From contig PLSJ01000407.1 of NCBI GenBank assembly GCA_003165115.1, positions 1 to 5,249 on the forward strand: 5,249 nt of DNA, given 5' to 3'. A program made the translations under genes and the position numbers. This document shows positions 1-5,249 of this stretch, in pieces. Below the pieces are notes generated by a model, which saw only the letters and a list, made by a program, of their open reading frames with translations, did no database searches and was not told the DNA's origin. The stretch's first letter is position 1. Every line of letters starts with the position of its first letter. This DNA is from Syntrophaceae bacterium. Its GTDB lineage: Bacteria > Desulfobacterota > Syntrophorhabdia > Syntrophorhabdales > WCHB1-27.

Positions 1-1619
1 GCGCCCAGGCCGCAGAGCGAGGCCGCCTTCACGGTCCGGGCGAGCCGTTCGAGCGTTTCGATGTCGCCCGGCTGCCCGCGGCCCTCGCATATCCCCGTCA
101 GGATGCGGAGCATGTGCTTGGTCCCCTCGCGGCACGGCACGCATTTGCCGCACGATTCGCTCTGGTTGAACCGCATGAAGTACCTGGCGACGCTCACCAT
201 GCACGTCTCTCCGTTCATCACCACGAGTCCCCCCGAGCCCATCATGGCCCCCACCTCCTGCAAGGGGTCGAAGTCGATGGGCACATCGAAATGCTCTCTC
301 GTGAGGCACCCGCCGAAGGAGCCGCCTATCTGGGCCGCCTTGAAGCCGTCGTTGGCCGGCGTGCCGTCGTCCATGGTGGTCCCTCCGGCGACGTGGTAGA
401 CGATCTGCCGGAGGGTCGACCCCAGCGGCATTTCCACGAGACCCGTGTTGACCACGTGGCCGCTGACGGAAAAGGTCTTCGTGCCCGGCGAATCCTTCGT
501 CCCCATCTGCCTGAAACGGTCCCCGTCCGCAGGCAGCAGGAGGAGGGGCACCGTCGATAAGGTCTCGACGTTGTTGATGACCGTGGGCTTCCCCCAGAGG
601 CCGCATTCGGTGGGGAAGGGGGGCCTCGGCGCAGGCATGCCCCTCTTGCCCTCGATGGACGCCATGAGCGCCGTTTCCTCGCCGCAGACGAGGGCGCCCG
701 CCCCCTCCATCACGTCGAGGTGAAAGCTATGCTGCGAGCCCAGGAGGCCCTTTCCGAGGACGCCCAGCCTATTGGCATCCTCCACGGCCTTGCGCAGCCG
801 CGCGACCGCGAGGGGGTATTCGGCGCGCACGTAGGCGTAGCCCTCATCCGCGCCGATGGCCCTGGAGGCGATGATCATGCCCTCGATAATGCTGTGCGGG
901 TTGCCTTCCATGATGCCCCTGTCCTTGAACGCGCCGGGATCGCCCTCGTCACCGTTGCAGATGACGTACTTCTTCGTGTCTTCCGCCATGCGGGCCGCCC
1001 GCCACTTCCGGCCGGTCGGGAAGCCGCCGCCGCCCCGTCCCCGGAGGCCCGACGCGGTGACGGCGTCGCATATCTCCTCGGGGCTCAAATCGAAGCAGGC
1101 AGCGGTCGCGGCGGCATAACCTCCCGCCGCGATATACTCCTCGATGTTTTCCGGATCGATCACCCCGCACTGCGCCAGGACGAAGCGGCGCTGCTCGCGG
1201 TAAAAGGGTATCTCTCCGGCGGTCGTGCAGACGCGCCCCGTGTCCGGCTCCGCGTAGAGAAGCCTTTGAACGATCTCTCCCCTTATCAGGGTCGTCTCCA
1301 CGATCTCTTCGACGTCGTCCGGTCTCACCTTCGTATAGAATATGCCCTCGGGCTTTATGGCGACCAGGGGGCCTTTCTGGCAGAAGCCCTGGCAGCCGCT
1401 CTTCGACACGAAGATACCCTCTTCCTCCCTCGTTAGCTCCACGATGGTGTTGAGCCCCGCCGCCATCGAGGCGTGCACGAACCGGTCGTACACGTTCAGG
1501 GAGCCGCTCAGCAGGCAGGCGGTCCCGGCGCACACGACGACCCGGCGTCCGGCCGCGGTCTCGCGCTTGCGGAACCTCTCCTTTATCTTGTTAAGCTCTT
1601 TGAGCGTCGTCAGGTTCAT
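1..1619 (-). CDS. nuoF: NuoF/HndC-like NAD(P)H- and FMN-binding subunit, 3' end cut by window edge
   Basis: About 539 residues are visible; the C-terminus lies beyond position 1. Seen, in order: an N-terminal thioredoxin-fold [2Fe-2S] domain with C30, C35, C76 and C80 (VCAGTAC and CQGFC); the glycine-rich FMN/NADH loop GRGGGGFPTGRKW at residues 194-206; NGDEGDPGAF from 222; CGEETAL from 312; and the [4Fe-4S] motif SCGKCVPC with C490, C493 and C496, plus the fourth ligand C536 in LCGLG. This is the layout of HndC/HydB-type subunits, which add a ferredoxin-like N-terminus to the NuoF core. Such subunits take electrons from, or give them to, NAD(P)H through FMN in soluble hydrogenases, formate dehydrogenases and related complexes. 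Members of about 600 residues often end in a two-cluster ferredoxin domain, which would be outside the window. The ATG start has AGAGG six bases upstream and overlaps the end of nuoE by 29 bases, which suggests translational coupling. The catalytic partner is not visible, so the exact complex is unknown; the symbol is at family level. Confidence 0.93.
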   Translation of the reverse strand, partial: MNLTTLKELNKIKERFRKRETAAGRRVVVCAGTACLLSGSLNVYDRFVHASMAAGLNTIVELTREEEGIFVSKSGCQGFCQKGPLVAIKPEGIFYTKVRPDDVEEIVETTLIRGEIVQRLLYAEPDTGRVCTTAGEIPFYREQRRFVLAQCGVIDPENIEEYIAAGGYAAATAACFDLSPEEICDAVTASGLRGRGGGGFPTGRKWRAARMAEDTKKYVICNGDEGDPGAFKDRGIMEGNPHSIIEGMIIASRAIGADEGYAYVRAEYPLAVARLRKAVEDANRLGVLGKGLLGSQHSFHLDVMEGAGALVCGEETALMASIEGKRGMPAPRPPFPTECGLWGKPTVINNVETLSTVPLLLLPADGDRFRQMGTKDSPGTKTFSVSGHVVNTGLVEMPLGSTLRQIVYHVAGGTTMDDGTPANDGFKAAQIGGSFGGCLTREHFDVPIDFDPLQEVGAMMGSGGLVVMNGETCMVSVARYFMRFNQSESCGKCVPCREGTKHMLRILTGICEGRGQPGDIETLERLARTVKAASLCGLG

Positions 1620-2091
1620 TACCGGCCTCTTTTCGGATGATGTCATCGATTATCGCCGTTGCCCGGTCGGGGCTGAGCCCGCCGAAGACCTCTTCGTTCA
1701 CCACCATCGCGGGTCCGAGGCCGCATGCGCCGAGACAGTTGACGGTCTCGACGGTGAAGAGCATGTCGGGGGTCGTCTCGTTTCCCTTGCCGACGCCGAG
1801 CCTCCTGAGGACCGCGTCGTGGATGTCCGCCGACTGCTTGAGGTGACAGGCCGTGCCGTCGCATACGCGGACGAGGTATTTTCCCTTCGGCCTCAGGGTG
1901 AAGAGGGAATAGAAGGTCGCCACGCCGAAGACCCTTGCCGGGGAAATGCCGAGGGAGGTGGCGACGAAGTTCATGATTTCCTCCGGCAGGTAGCGGTACT
2001 CCGACTGCACCGCCTGGAGTATAGGGATGAGACGGGCCGGGTTCCGCCCGTTCCGGTCCAGGATGTCGCAGACCCTTTCGAACCTTTCCAT
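1591..2091 (-). CDS. nuoE: NuoE/HndA-like [2Fe-2S] thioredoxin-fold subunit
   Basis: The product has 166 residues, normal for the family (about 150-170). An N-terminal helical segment (about 1-65, with LPEEIMNFVA and VFGVATFYSLF) precedes the thioredoxin-like domain. Four cysteine ligands of a [2Fe-2S] cluster are present: C77 and C82 in CDGTACHLK, and C119 and C123 in NCLGACGLGP. In this family the subunit docks on the NuoF-like flavoprotein and is part of the NAD(P)H-oxidising module in the cytoplasm. It is the first visible gene of the leftward unit, and its last 29 bases overlap nuoF. The frame stays open upstream to 2376, but that extension reads through a palindromic repeat and is not family-like. 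The ATG at 2091 is chosen because it has a good ribosome binding site and gives the normal length. HndA-type and NuoE-type subunits cannot be separated without the partner genes. Confidence 0.95.
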   Translation of the reverse strand: MERFERVCDILDRNGRNPARLIPILQAVQSEYRYLPEEIMNFVATSLGISPARVFGVATFYSLFTLRPKGKYLVRVCDGTACHLKQSADIHDAVLRRLGVGKGNETTPDMLFTVETVNCLGACGLGPAMVVNEEVFGGLSPDRATAIIDDIIRKEAGNEPDDAQRA

Positions 2092-2095
2092 AAGA

Positions 2096-2102
2096 CCTCT
2101 CC
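2096..2102 (-). promoter_or_regulatory. Ribosome binding site that fixes the nuoE start
   Basis: The minus strand reads GGAGAGG here, with GGAG seven bases and AGAGG four bases before the ATG at 2091. It supports the internal start over the longer open frame that runs to 2376. Confidence 0.7.
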
Positions 2103-2179
2103 CCACTCCTGCCCGGCCTTCGAACAACCTCGCCAAGTCATCAAAATCACGCCGGAAACAAGGGCTGTTGTCGCCCCAT

Positions 2180-2208
2180 ATGGTAAACCACTTTCCCTTT
2201 CTTTGCAA
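2180..2208 (-). promoter_or_regulatory. Candidate sigma-70-like promoter for nuoEF
   Basis: On the minus strand, TTGCAA (2208-2203) and TACCAT (2185-2180) are separated by 17 bases. Each matches four of six consensus positions. Transcription would start near 2172 and leave a leader of about 80 bases before nuoE. The match is modest and the site could be chance, but it sits in one of the few AT-richer patches of the region. Confidence 0.35.
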
Positions 2209-2227
2209 ATTGGGGGAAGGACCCGTC

Positions 2228-2330
2228 CCCCCCTCACCCCGACCCTCTCCCCCGAGGGGCGAGGGAAATAGCGGAATGCCGTTCTTAATCTCCCTCGCCC
2301 CCTCGGGGGAGAGGGTCGGGGTGAGGGGGG
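2228..2330. repeat. 103-bp near-perfect inverted repeat of a dispersed GC-rich type
   Basis: The left arm 2228-2266 and right arm 2291-2330 are reverse complements over about 39 bases, with a single extra C in the right arm and a 24-base loop. The core reads CCCTCACCCCGACCCTCTCC. From memory, palindromes with this core and its PLTPTLSPEG-like translations recur in many GC-rich bacterial genomes and are often misannotated as proteins. It resembles a REP- or MITE-like element with no coding capacity. It lies between the two divergent promoters, so it could insulate or terminate transcription, but neither arm is followed by a T-run. Confidence 0.85.
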
Positions 2331-2426
2331 TCCAGGCGGATCGACCGGGCGAAGCCCTTTGGCGCGCGGCCCGCAACCGCCCGTATCCGGCGCAAATACC
2401 GGCCCGCCGACAACCGGCATTAATTC

Positions 2427-2455
2427 TTGATTTTTTAACAAAACATCGGTAAAAT
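2427..2455 (+). promoter_or_regulatory. Sigma-70-like promoter for the EF-G paralogue
   Basis: TTGATT (2427-2432) and TAAAAT (2450-2455) are spaced by exactly 17 bases in a sharply AT-rich patch. Transcription would start near 2462, giving a leader of about 38 bases. The leader ends in AAGGAG (2489-2494), five bases before the ATG. No clear operator was seen. Confidence 0.65.
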
Positions 2456-2499
2456 TCTCAGGATCGTTCGCCCGAATATTGCCGCGATAAGGAGCCTGA

Positions 2500-4596
2500 A
2501 TGAAAAAGTACGAAACTGAGTCGATAAGGAACCTCGGCATGTTTTCTCACGGAGGGGAGGGCAAGACGACGGTCGTCGAAGCCATGCTCTTTCTCGCCGG
2601 AGAGAATACGAGGCTGGGCAAAGTCGATGAGGGCACCTCGCTCATGGACTACGAGCCCGAGGAGATAGAGAGAAAGGCCACCATATCCGCGTCGATTGCC
2701 TGTTTCGAGTGGAACAAATACAAGATCAACATGATAGACACCCCCGGCGACGACAACTTCATCTACGACGCCAAGCTCTGCATGCGGGTCGTGGACGGGG
2801 CGGTCATCCTGGTGAGCGCCGTATCGGGCGTCAGGGTGCAGACGGAAAAGGTCTGGGAGTATGCGAACGAGTTCGGCGTCCCGGTATGCTTCCTCATCAA
2901 CAAGATAGACAGGGAGCGGGCCGATTTCGGCCGGACCGTCGAGGACCTCCAGAAGAACTTCGCGGACAAGAGCATCGTGGTCGTCCAACTGCCGATCGGC
3001 AAAGAGGACGCGTTCAAGGGCGTGGTCGACCTCATCTCCATGAAGGCGTACATATATAAGGACGACCAGTCCGGGACTTTCGAGGTGACCGCGATCCCCG
3101 CCGAGATGGCGGACGAGGCGGCGGCGTACAGGGAGAAGCTGATCGAATCCGCCGTCGAGATGGACGACGAGATCATGGAGCGCTACCTGGCCGGCGACGA
3201 GATCAAGGCCGAGGAAATAGAGGCATGCCTGAAGGGGGGTATTTGGGACCGGAGGATCGCGCCCGTGATGGTGGGGGCTGCCTCGAAGAATATCGGTATT
3301 CAGCCGCTTCTCGACAACCTGGTGAAATATTTTCCCGATCCCCTGTATAAAGGCACGGCCCAGGGCATCGACCTGAAGACGCGCAAGGCGGTCGACAGGC
3401 AGATGTCGGTGGGACAGCCCTTCAGCGCCTTTGTATTCAAGACGATCACCGACCCCTTCGCCGGGAAGCTGACCCTCTTCAAGGTCTATTCCGGGGAGCT
3501 TCACCCCGACAGCGTCGTGCTGAACGTGAAGAAAGAGGAAAAGGAGAGGATAGGCCAGATATTCTACCTGGTCGGCAAGAAGCAGAAGCCCGCGGGCTTT
3601 GTCTCGGTGGGCGACATCGCCGCGGTGGCGAAGCTCAGGGAAGCGGCGACCGGCGACACGCTCTGCGACGAGAAGTCACCTATCGAATACCAGGAAGTCG
3701 TCGTTCCTCCTCCCCTCATCTCCTTTTCCCTCTACCCGAAAACGAAGGGCGACGAGGACAAGCTGAACACGTCGCTCCAGAGGCTCATCGAGGAAGACCC
3801 GAGCATCCGGTACTCCCGGGACGAGCAGACAAAGGAATTCATCATCTCCGGCATGGGGCAGATACACATAGAAGTGCTCGTGTCGAAGATGAAGAGGAAA
3901 TTCGGGGTCGATGTGGAGCTGCGCGAGCCGAAGGTGCCCTACAAAGAGACGATAAAGGGCAAGACCAAGGTGCAGGGCAAGTACAAGAAGCAGTCGGGCG
4001 GAAAAGGCCAGTATGGAGACTGCTGGCTCGAATTCGAGCCGCTCCCCCACGGGGCGGGCTTCGAGTTTGTCGATAAGATCGTGGGCGGCTCGATCCCCAG
4101 GCAGTATATCCCCTCCGTCGAAAAGGGCATCGTGGAGGCCATGATCCACGGCATCCTCGCGGGCTACCCGGTCACCGACTTCAGGGCCATCGTCTACGAC
4201 GGCTCCTATCATGACGTCGATTCCTCCGATATGGCGTTCAAGATCGCCGCGTCCATGGGCTTCAAGAAGGGCATGGAGCTGGCTCAGCCCACCCTGCTGG
4301 AACCCATCATGAAAGTCGAGGTGATCGTCCCCGAGGAGTTCGTGGGAGACATCATGGGCGATATGAACTCAAGGCGTGGCAAGATCATGGGCGTCGAGGC
4401 GAAGGGGCACAACCAGGTGGTCAAGGCGGTGGTGCCCATGGCGGAGATGCTCAAGTACGCGCCCGACCTCCGGTCAATGACAGGCGGCCGCGGCACGTTC
4501 ACCATGGAGTTTTCCCATTACGAAGAAGTGCCGGCGCATATCGGCCAGAAGGTGATAGAGGCAGCGGCGAAGGAGAGGGAAGCAGCCGAAAAATAG
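2500..4596 (+). CDS. fusA: Elongation factor G paralogue (EF-G-2 / EF-G-like GTPase)
   Basis: The product has 698 residues, full length for EF-G. The GTPase domain (about 1-290) has the P-loop SHGGEGKTT (16-24), switch I RKATI with T61, switch II DTPGD (80-84) and NKID (134-137). Domain II starts near 308 (FSAFVFKT). Domain III runs about 403-475 (SGMGQIHIEVL). Domain IV (about 478-598) carries the tip motif GSYHDVDSSDMAFK with H571, the counterpart of the conserved tip histidine of EF-G. Domain V follows (about 599-690; MNSRRGKIMG). EF-G moves tRNA and mRNA on the ribosome. Paralogues with HGGxGKTT-type P-loops form the EF-G-2 or EF-G-like group, whose cellular role is poorly settled. Odd points are D84 where EF-G has the catalytic histidine (DTPGH), and a P-loop unlike AHIDAGKTT. 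The ATG start has AAGGAG five bases upstream. No str-operon partners (rpsL, rpsG, tuf) are adjacent, so this is probably a second copy rather than the housekeeping fusA. Confidence 0.95.
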   Translation: MKKYETESIRNLGMFSHGGEGKTTVVEAMLFLAGENTRLGKVDEGTSLMDYEPEEIERKATISASIACFEWNKYKINMIDTPGDDNFIYDAKLCMRVVDGAVILVSAVSGVRVQTEKVWEYANEFGVPVCFLINKIDRERADFGRTVEDLQKNFADKSIVVVQLPIGKEDAFKGVVDLISMKAYIYKDDQSGTFEVTAIPAEMADEAAAYREKLIESAVEMDDEIMERYLAGDEIKAEEIEACLKGGIWDRRIAPVMVGAASKNIGIQPLLDNLVKYFPDPLYKGTAQGIDLKTRKAVDRQMSVGQPFSAFVFKTITDPFAGKLTLFKVYSGELHPDSVVLNVKKEEKERIGQIFYLVGKKQKPAGFVSVGDIAAVAKLREAATGDTLCDEKSPIEYQEVVVPPPLISFSLYPKTKGDEDKLNTSLQRLIEEDPSIRYSRDEQTKEFIISGMGQIHIEVLVSKMKRKFGVDVELREPKVPYKETIKGKTKVQGKYKKQSGGKGQYGDCWLEFEPLPHGAGFEFVDKIVGGSIPRQYIPSVEKGIVEAMIHGILAGYPVTDFRAIVYDGSYHDVDSSDMAFKIAASMGFKKGMELAQPTLLEPIMKVEVIVPEEFVGDIMGDMNSRRGKIMGVEAKGHNQVVKAVVPMAEMLKYAPDLRSMTGGRGTFTMEFSHYEEVPAHIGQKVIEAAAKEREAAEK

Positions 4597-4605
4597 GCCA
4601 GGGCA

Positions 4606-4732
4606 CCGGCCGGGGTCTTTTCGCGCCATGCGCCGAAATCGCGGGGCCGCGCGTCCTCGACGTACGAATAGTACGCCTCCGGGCGGCGACCCCGAGATTT
4701 CGGCACCTATCATCGAAAATCTCTCCGGCCGG
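4606..4732. repeat. Composite imperfect palindrome downstream of the EF-G gene
   Basis: Three nested inverted segments share one centre near 4668. The outer arms are CCGGCCGG (4606-4613 and 4725-4732). The middle arms are GCCGAAATC (4632-4640) and GATTTCGGC (4696-4704), each continuing into a CGGGG/CCCCG match. The core is CGTAC-GAATA-GTACG (4661-4675). TTTTCG on the left is mirrored by CGAAAA on the right. The spacing suggests one long interrupted stem of about 127 bases, of the REP or extragenic-palindrome kind. It begins ten bases after the EF-G stop and could act in the 3' end of that mRNA. No T-run follows it on either strand, so it is not a classical terminator. Confidence 0.7.
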
Positions 4733-4740
4733 GATACCGT

Positions 4741-4768
4741 GCGCAAATGCTTTCACCATTTGGCGTGC
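4741..4768. repeat. Short hairpin between the palindrome and relE
   Basis: GCGCAAATG (4741-4749) and CATTTGGCGTGC (4757-4768) pair through CAAATG/CATTTG plus flanking G-C pairs with a small bulge, around a seven-base loop. It lies in the 3' region shared by two convergent genes. No T-run follows on either strand, so a terminator role is doubtful. Confidence 0.3.
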
Positions 4769-4804
4769 AATAACGAAGGAATTGGGCAGTTTGTATTAGT
4801 TTGA

Positions 4805-5080
4805 CTAGTTGCGGTATGCCTCCCGCCGATGCCTCACAGCAAGTATGGTGACGGTGCGGTCACCAAAATCCATCACGTACAAAATCCGGTAGTCTCCATA
4901 TCGGTATCGGGAAATGCCTGTAAGAGGTCCCATGAGGGGCTTGCCGGGATTCGTGGCGTCCCGGACAAGGTAGGTCTCAACCCTCGTGATGATTTTCCCC
5001 GCAGTCGTTTTGTTCAGCGCCGCCACGTCATCATAGACCTTATGGTTCCAGACAACCTGCCGGGGGGCGTCAGAGTCCAA
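4805..5080 (-). CDS. relE: RelE/ParE-superfamily toxin, RelE-type
   Basis: A small basic protein of 91 residues, usual for RelE toxins (about 85-95). Seen: an N-terminal beta strand and helix (QVVWNHKVYDDVAALNK, 8-24), the LMGPLTGISRYRYGDYRILY core (49-68) and the C-terminal RHRREAYRN. R58, R65, R83-R86 and Y89 lie where RelE-family enzymes place the basic and tyrosine residues used to cut mRNA in the ribosomal A site. The start is TTG at 5080; no ATG or GTG precedes the conserved strand, and GAGGA sits six bases upstream. The gene overlaps the end of the antitoxin remnant by 11 bases, the usual antitoxin-first arrangement with coupled translation. In intact systems the antitoxin binds the toxin and represses the shared promoter, which would lie to the right of the window. 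Base composition here is less GC-rich than in the EF-G gene, consistent with acquired DNA. Confidence 0.88.
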   Translation of the reverse strand: MDSDAPRQVVWNHKVYDDVAALNKTTAGKIITRVETYLVRDATNPGKPLMGPLTGISRYRYGDYRILYVMDFGDRTVTILAVRHRREAYRN

Positions 5081-5230
5081 GACGCTTCCTCAACTCCTCG
5101 GTAGTAATGTTTTCTGCATTCTTGTCGTTGAGCCTCTGCAGGGCGAGGTATCCGTCTTCGAGTCGTCCAGATGGGCCTGGAGGGCTTCTCTGATATAAAA
5201 TGCCTTGGAGCGGTTGGTGGCTCTGGTGCG
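5070..5230 (-). pseudogene. RelB-like antitoxin remnant with frameshift and upstream stop
   Basis: Two adjoining frames together spell a RelB/DNA-binding antitoxin C-terminal half. Frame one gives ATNRSKAFYIREALQAHLDD (the ribbon-helix-helix part) down to about 5162. Frame two gives LEDGYLALQRLNDKNAENI and TTEELRKRLGL, ending in TGA at 5070-5072. Joining them needs one extra base near 5157-5164, for example GACGACCTCGAA instead of the GACGACTCGAA present. The first frame also meets TAG at 5231-5233 and has no start codon after it, so the N-terminal part appears damaged as well or lies in another frame. The toxin-proximal half, which would wrap the toxin, is intact in sequence but has no visible start. 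Natural decay and sequence error at a low-quality end are both possible. Confidence 0.7.
5087..5091 (-). promoter_or_regulatory. Ribosome binding site for the TTG start of relE
   Basis: The minus strand reads GAGGA, six bases before the TTG at 5080, within the last codons of the antitoxin frame. It is the main support for the non-ATG start. Confidence 0.6.
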
Positions 5231-5249
5231 CTAACTACCAGATCGTGAG

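Larger units (their letters stand above)
2092..2499. other. Divergent intergenic region between nuoE and the EF-G paralogue
   Basis: This 408-base stretch has no credible gene. Going left to right it holds the nuoE ribosome binding site and leader, a candidate leftward promoter near 2180-2208, a 103-bp palindrome at 2228-2330, about 95 bases of plain GC-rich sequence, and an AT-rich rightward promoter near 2427-2455 followed by the ribosome binding site of the EF-G paralogue. Open frames crossing the palindrome in several phases give proline/glycine-rich peptides such as PLTPTLSPEG, which are repeat translations rather than proteins. Confidence 0.8.

Noticed and set aside
720..1436. A 238-residue plus-strand open frame opposite nuoF
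   Set aside because: The minus strand there encodes the conserved FMN and NADH motifs, so this frame is a shadow.
2092..2376. A longer nuoE reading frame adding 95 N-terminal residues
   Set aside because: The extension translates through the palindrome into proline/glycine-rich sequence, is unlike the family, and a good ribosome binding site precedes the internal ATG at 2091.
2427..2441. A possible Rex (NADH/NAD redox sensor) operator around TTGATT...AACAA
   Set aside because: Only the outer TTG and CAA are symmetric; the inner bases do not match a Rex-type inverted repeat, and the -35 element explains the sequence better.
2458..3504. A 348-residue open frame antisense to the EF-G gene
   Set aside because: It is the complement of a strongly conserved coding region in GC-rich DNA and shows no recognisable domain; it is a shadow frame.
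4597..4625. A Rho-independent terminator just after the EF-G stop (GGCC...GGCC then TCTTTTC)
   Set aside because: The GC stretch is self-complementary without a sound loop and the T-run is only four bases and interrupted.
4606..4732. An integron attC site
   Set aside because: The ends do not show the inverse-core and core sites (RYYYAAC and GTTRRRY) expected of attC, and no integrase or cassette array is visible.
1..5249. CRISPR arrays, tRNA or rRNA genes, riboswitches
   Set aside because: No regularly spaced direct repeats, cloverleaf-like segments or rRNA-like sequence were seen on reading either strand.

Overview
The window is GC-rich (roughly 60% by eye, lower in the last 450 bases). 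It looks like part of an anaerobic, possibly deltaproteobacterium-like or related, chromosome. That guess rests on an HndA/HndC-type (NuoE/NuoF-like) flavin and iron-sulfur pair, an EF-G-2-type translation factor, and dispersed GC-rich palindromes. No taxonomic marker is present, so the assignment is weak.

Layout. Positions 1-2091 (minus strand) hold two overlapping genes. The first is a complete NuoE-like [2Fe-2S] thioredoxin-fold subunit (1591-2091). The second is the NuoF-like FMN/NAD(P)H-binding subunit, which runs off the left edge (1-1619). Together they form the NAD(P)H-oxidising diaphorase module found in soluble [FeFe]-hydrogenases, NAD-dependent formate dehydrogenases and other flavin-based complexes. 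The catalytic partner would lie beyond the window. Positions 2092-2499 form a divergent intergenic region. It has a plausible promoter for the nuoE side, a 103-bp near-perfect palindrome of a dispersed type, and a good sigma-70-like promoter for the plus-strand gene. Positions 2500-4596 (plus) encode a complete 698-residue EF-G paralogue of the EF-G-2 type. All its domains are present, but the catalytic switch II histidine is replaced by aspartate.

Positions 4606-4732 hold a second, unrelated composite palindrome just after the EF-G gene. Positions 4805-5249 (minus) hold a RelE-type toxin gene that is intact from a TTG start with a good ribosome binding site. Upstream and overlapping it is a RelB-like antitoxin that reads as broken: it has a one-base frameshift and an in-frame stop near the right edge.

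The gene groups are not obviously one pathway. The NuoEF pair is an electron-transfer module, the EF-G paralogue belongs to translation, and the toxin-antitoxin remnant looks like accessory DNA. The points most worth a second look are the H-to-D change in the GTPase, the intact toxin beside a disrupted antitoxin, and the two different palindromes bracketing the EF-G gene. I do not see a convincing wholly new system.
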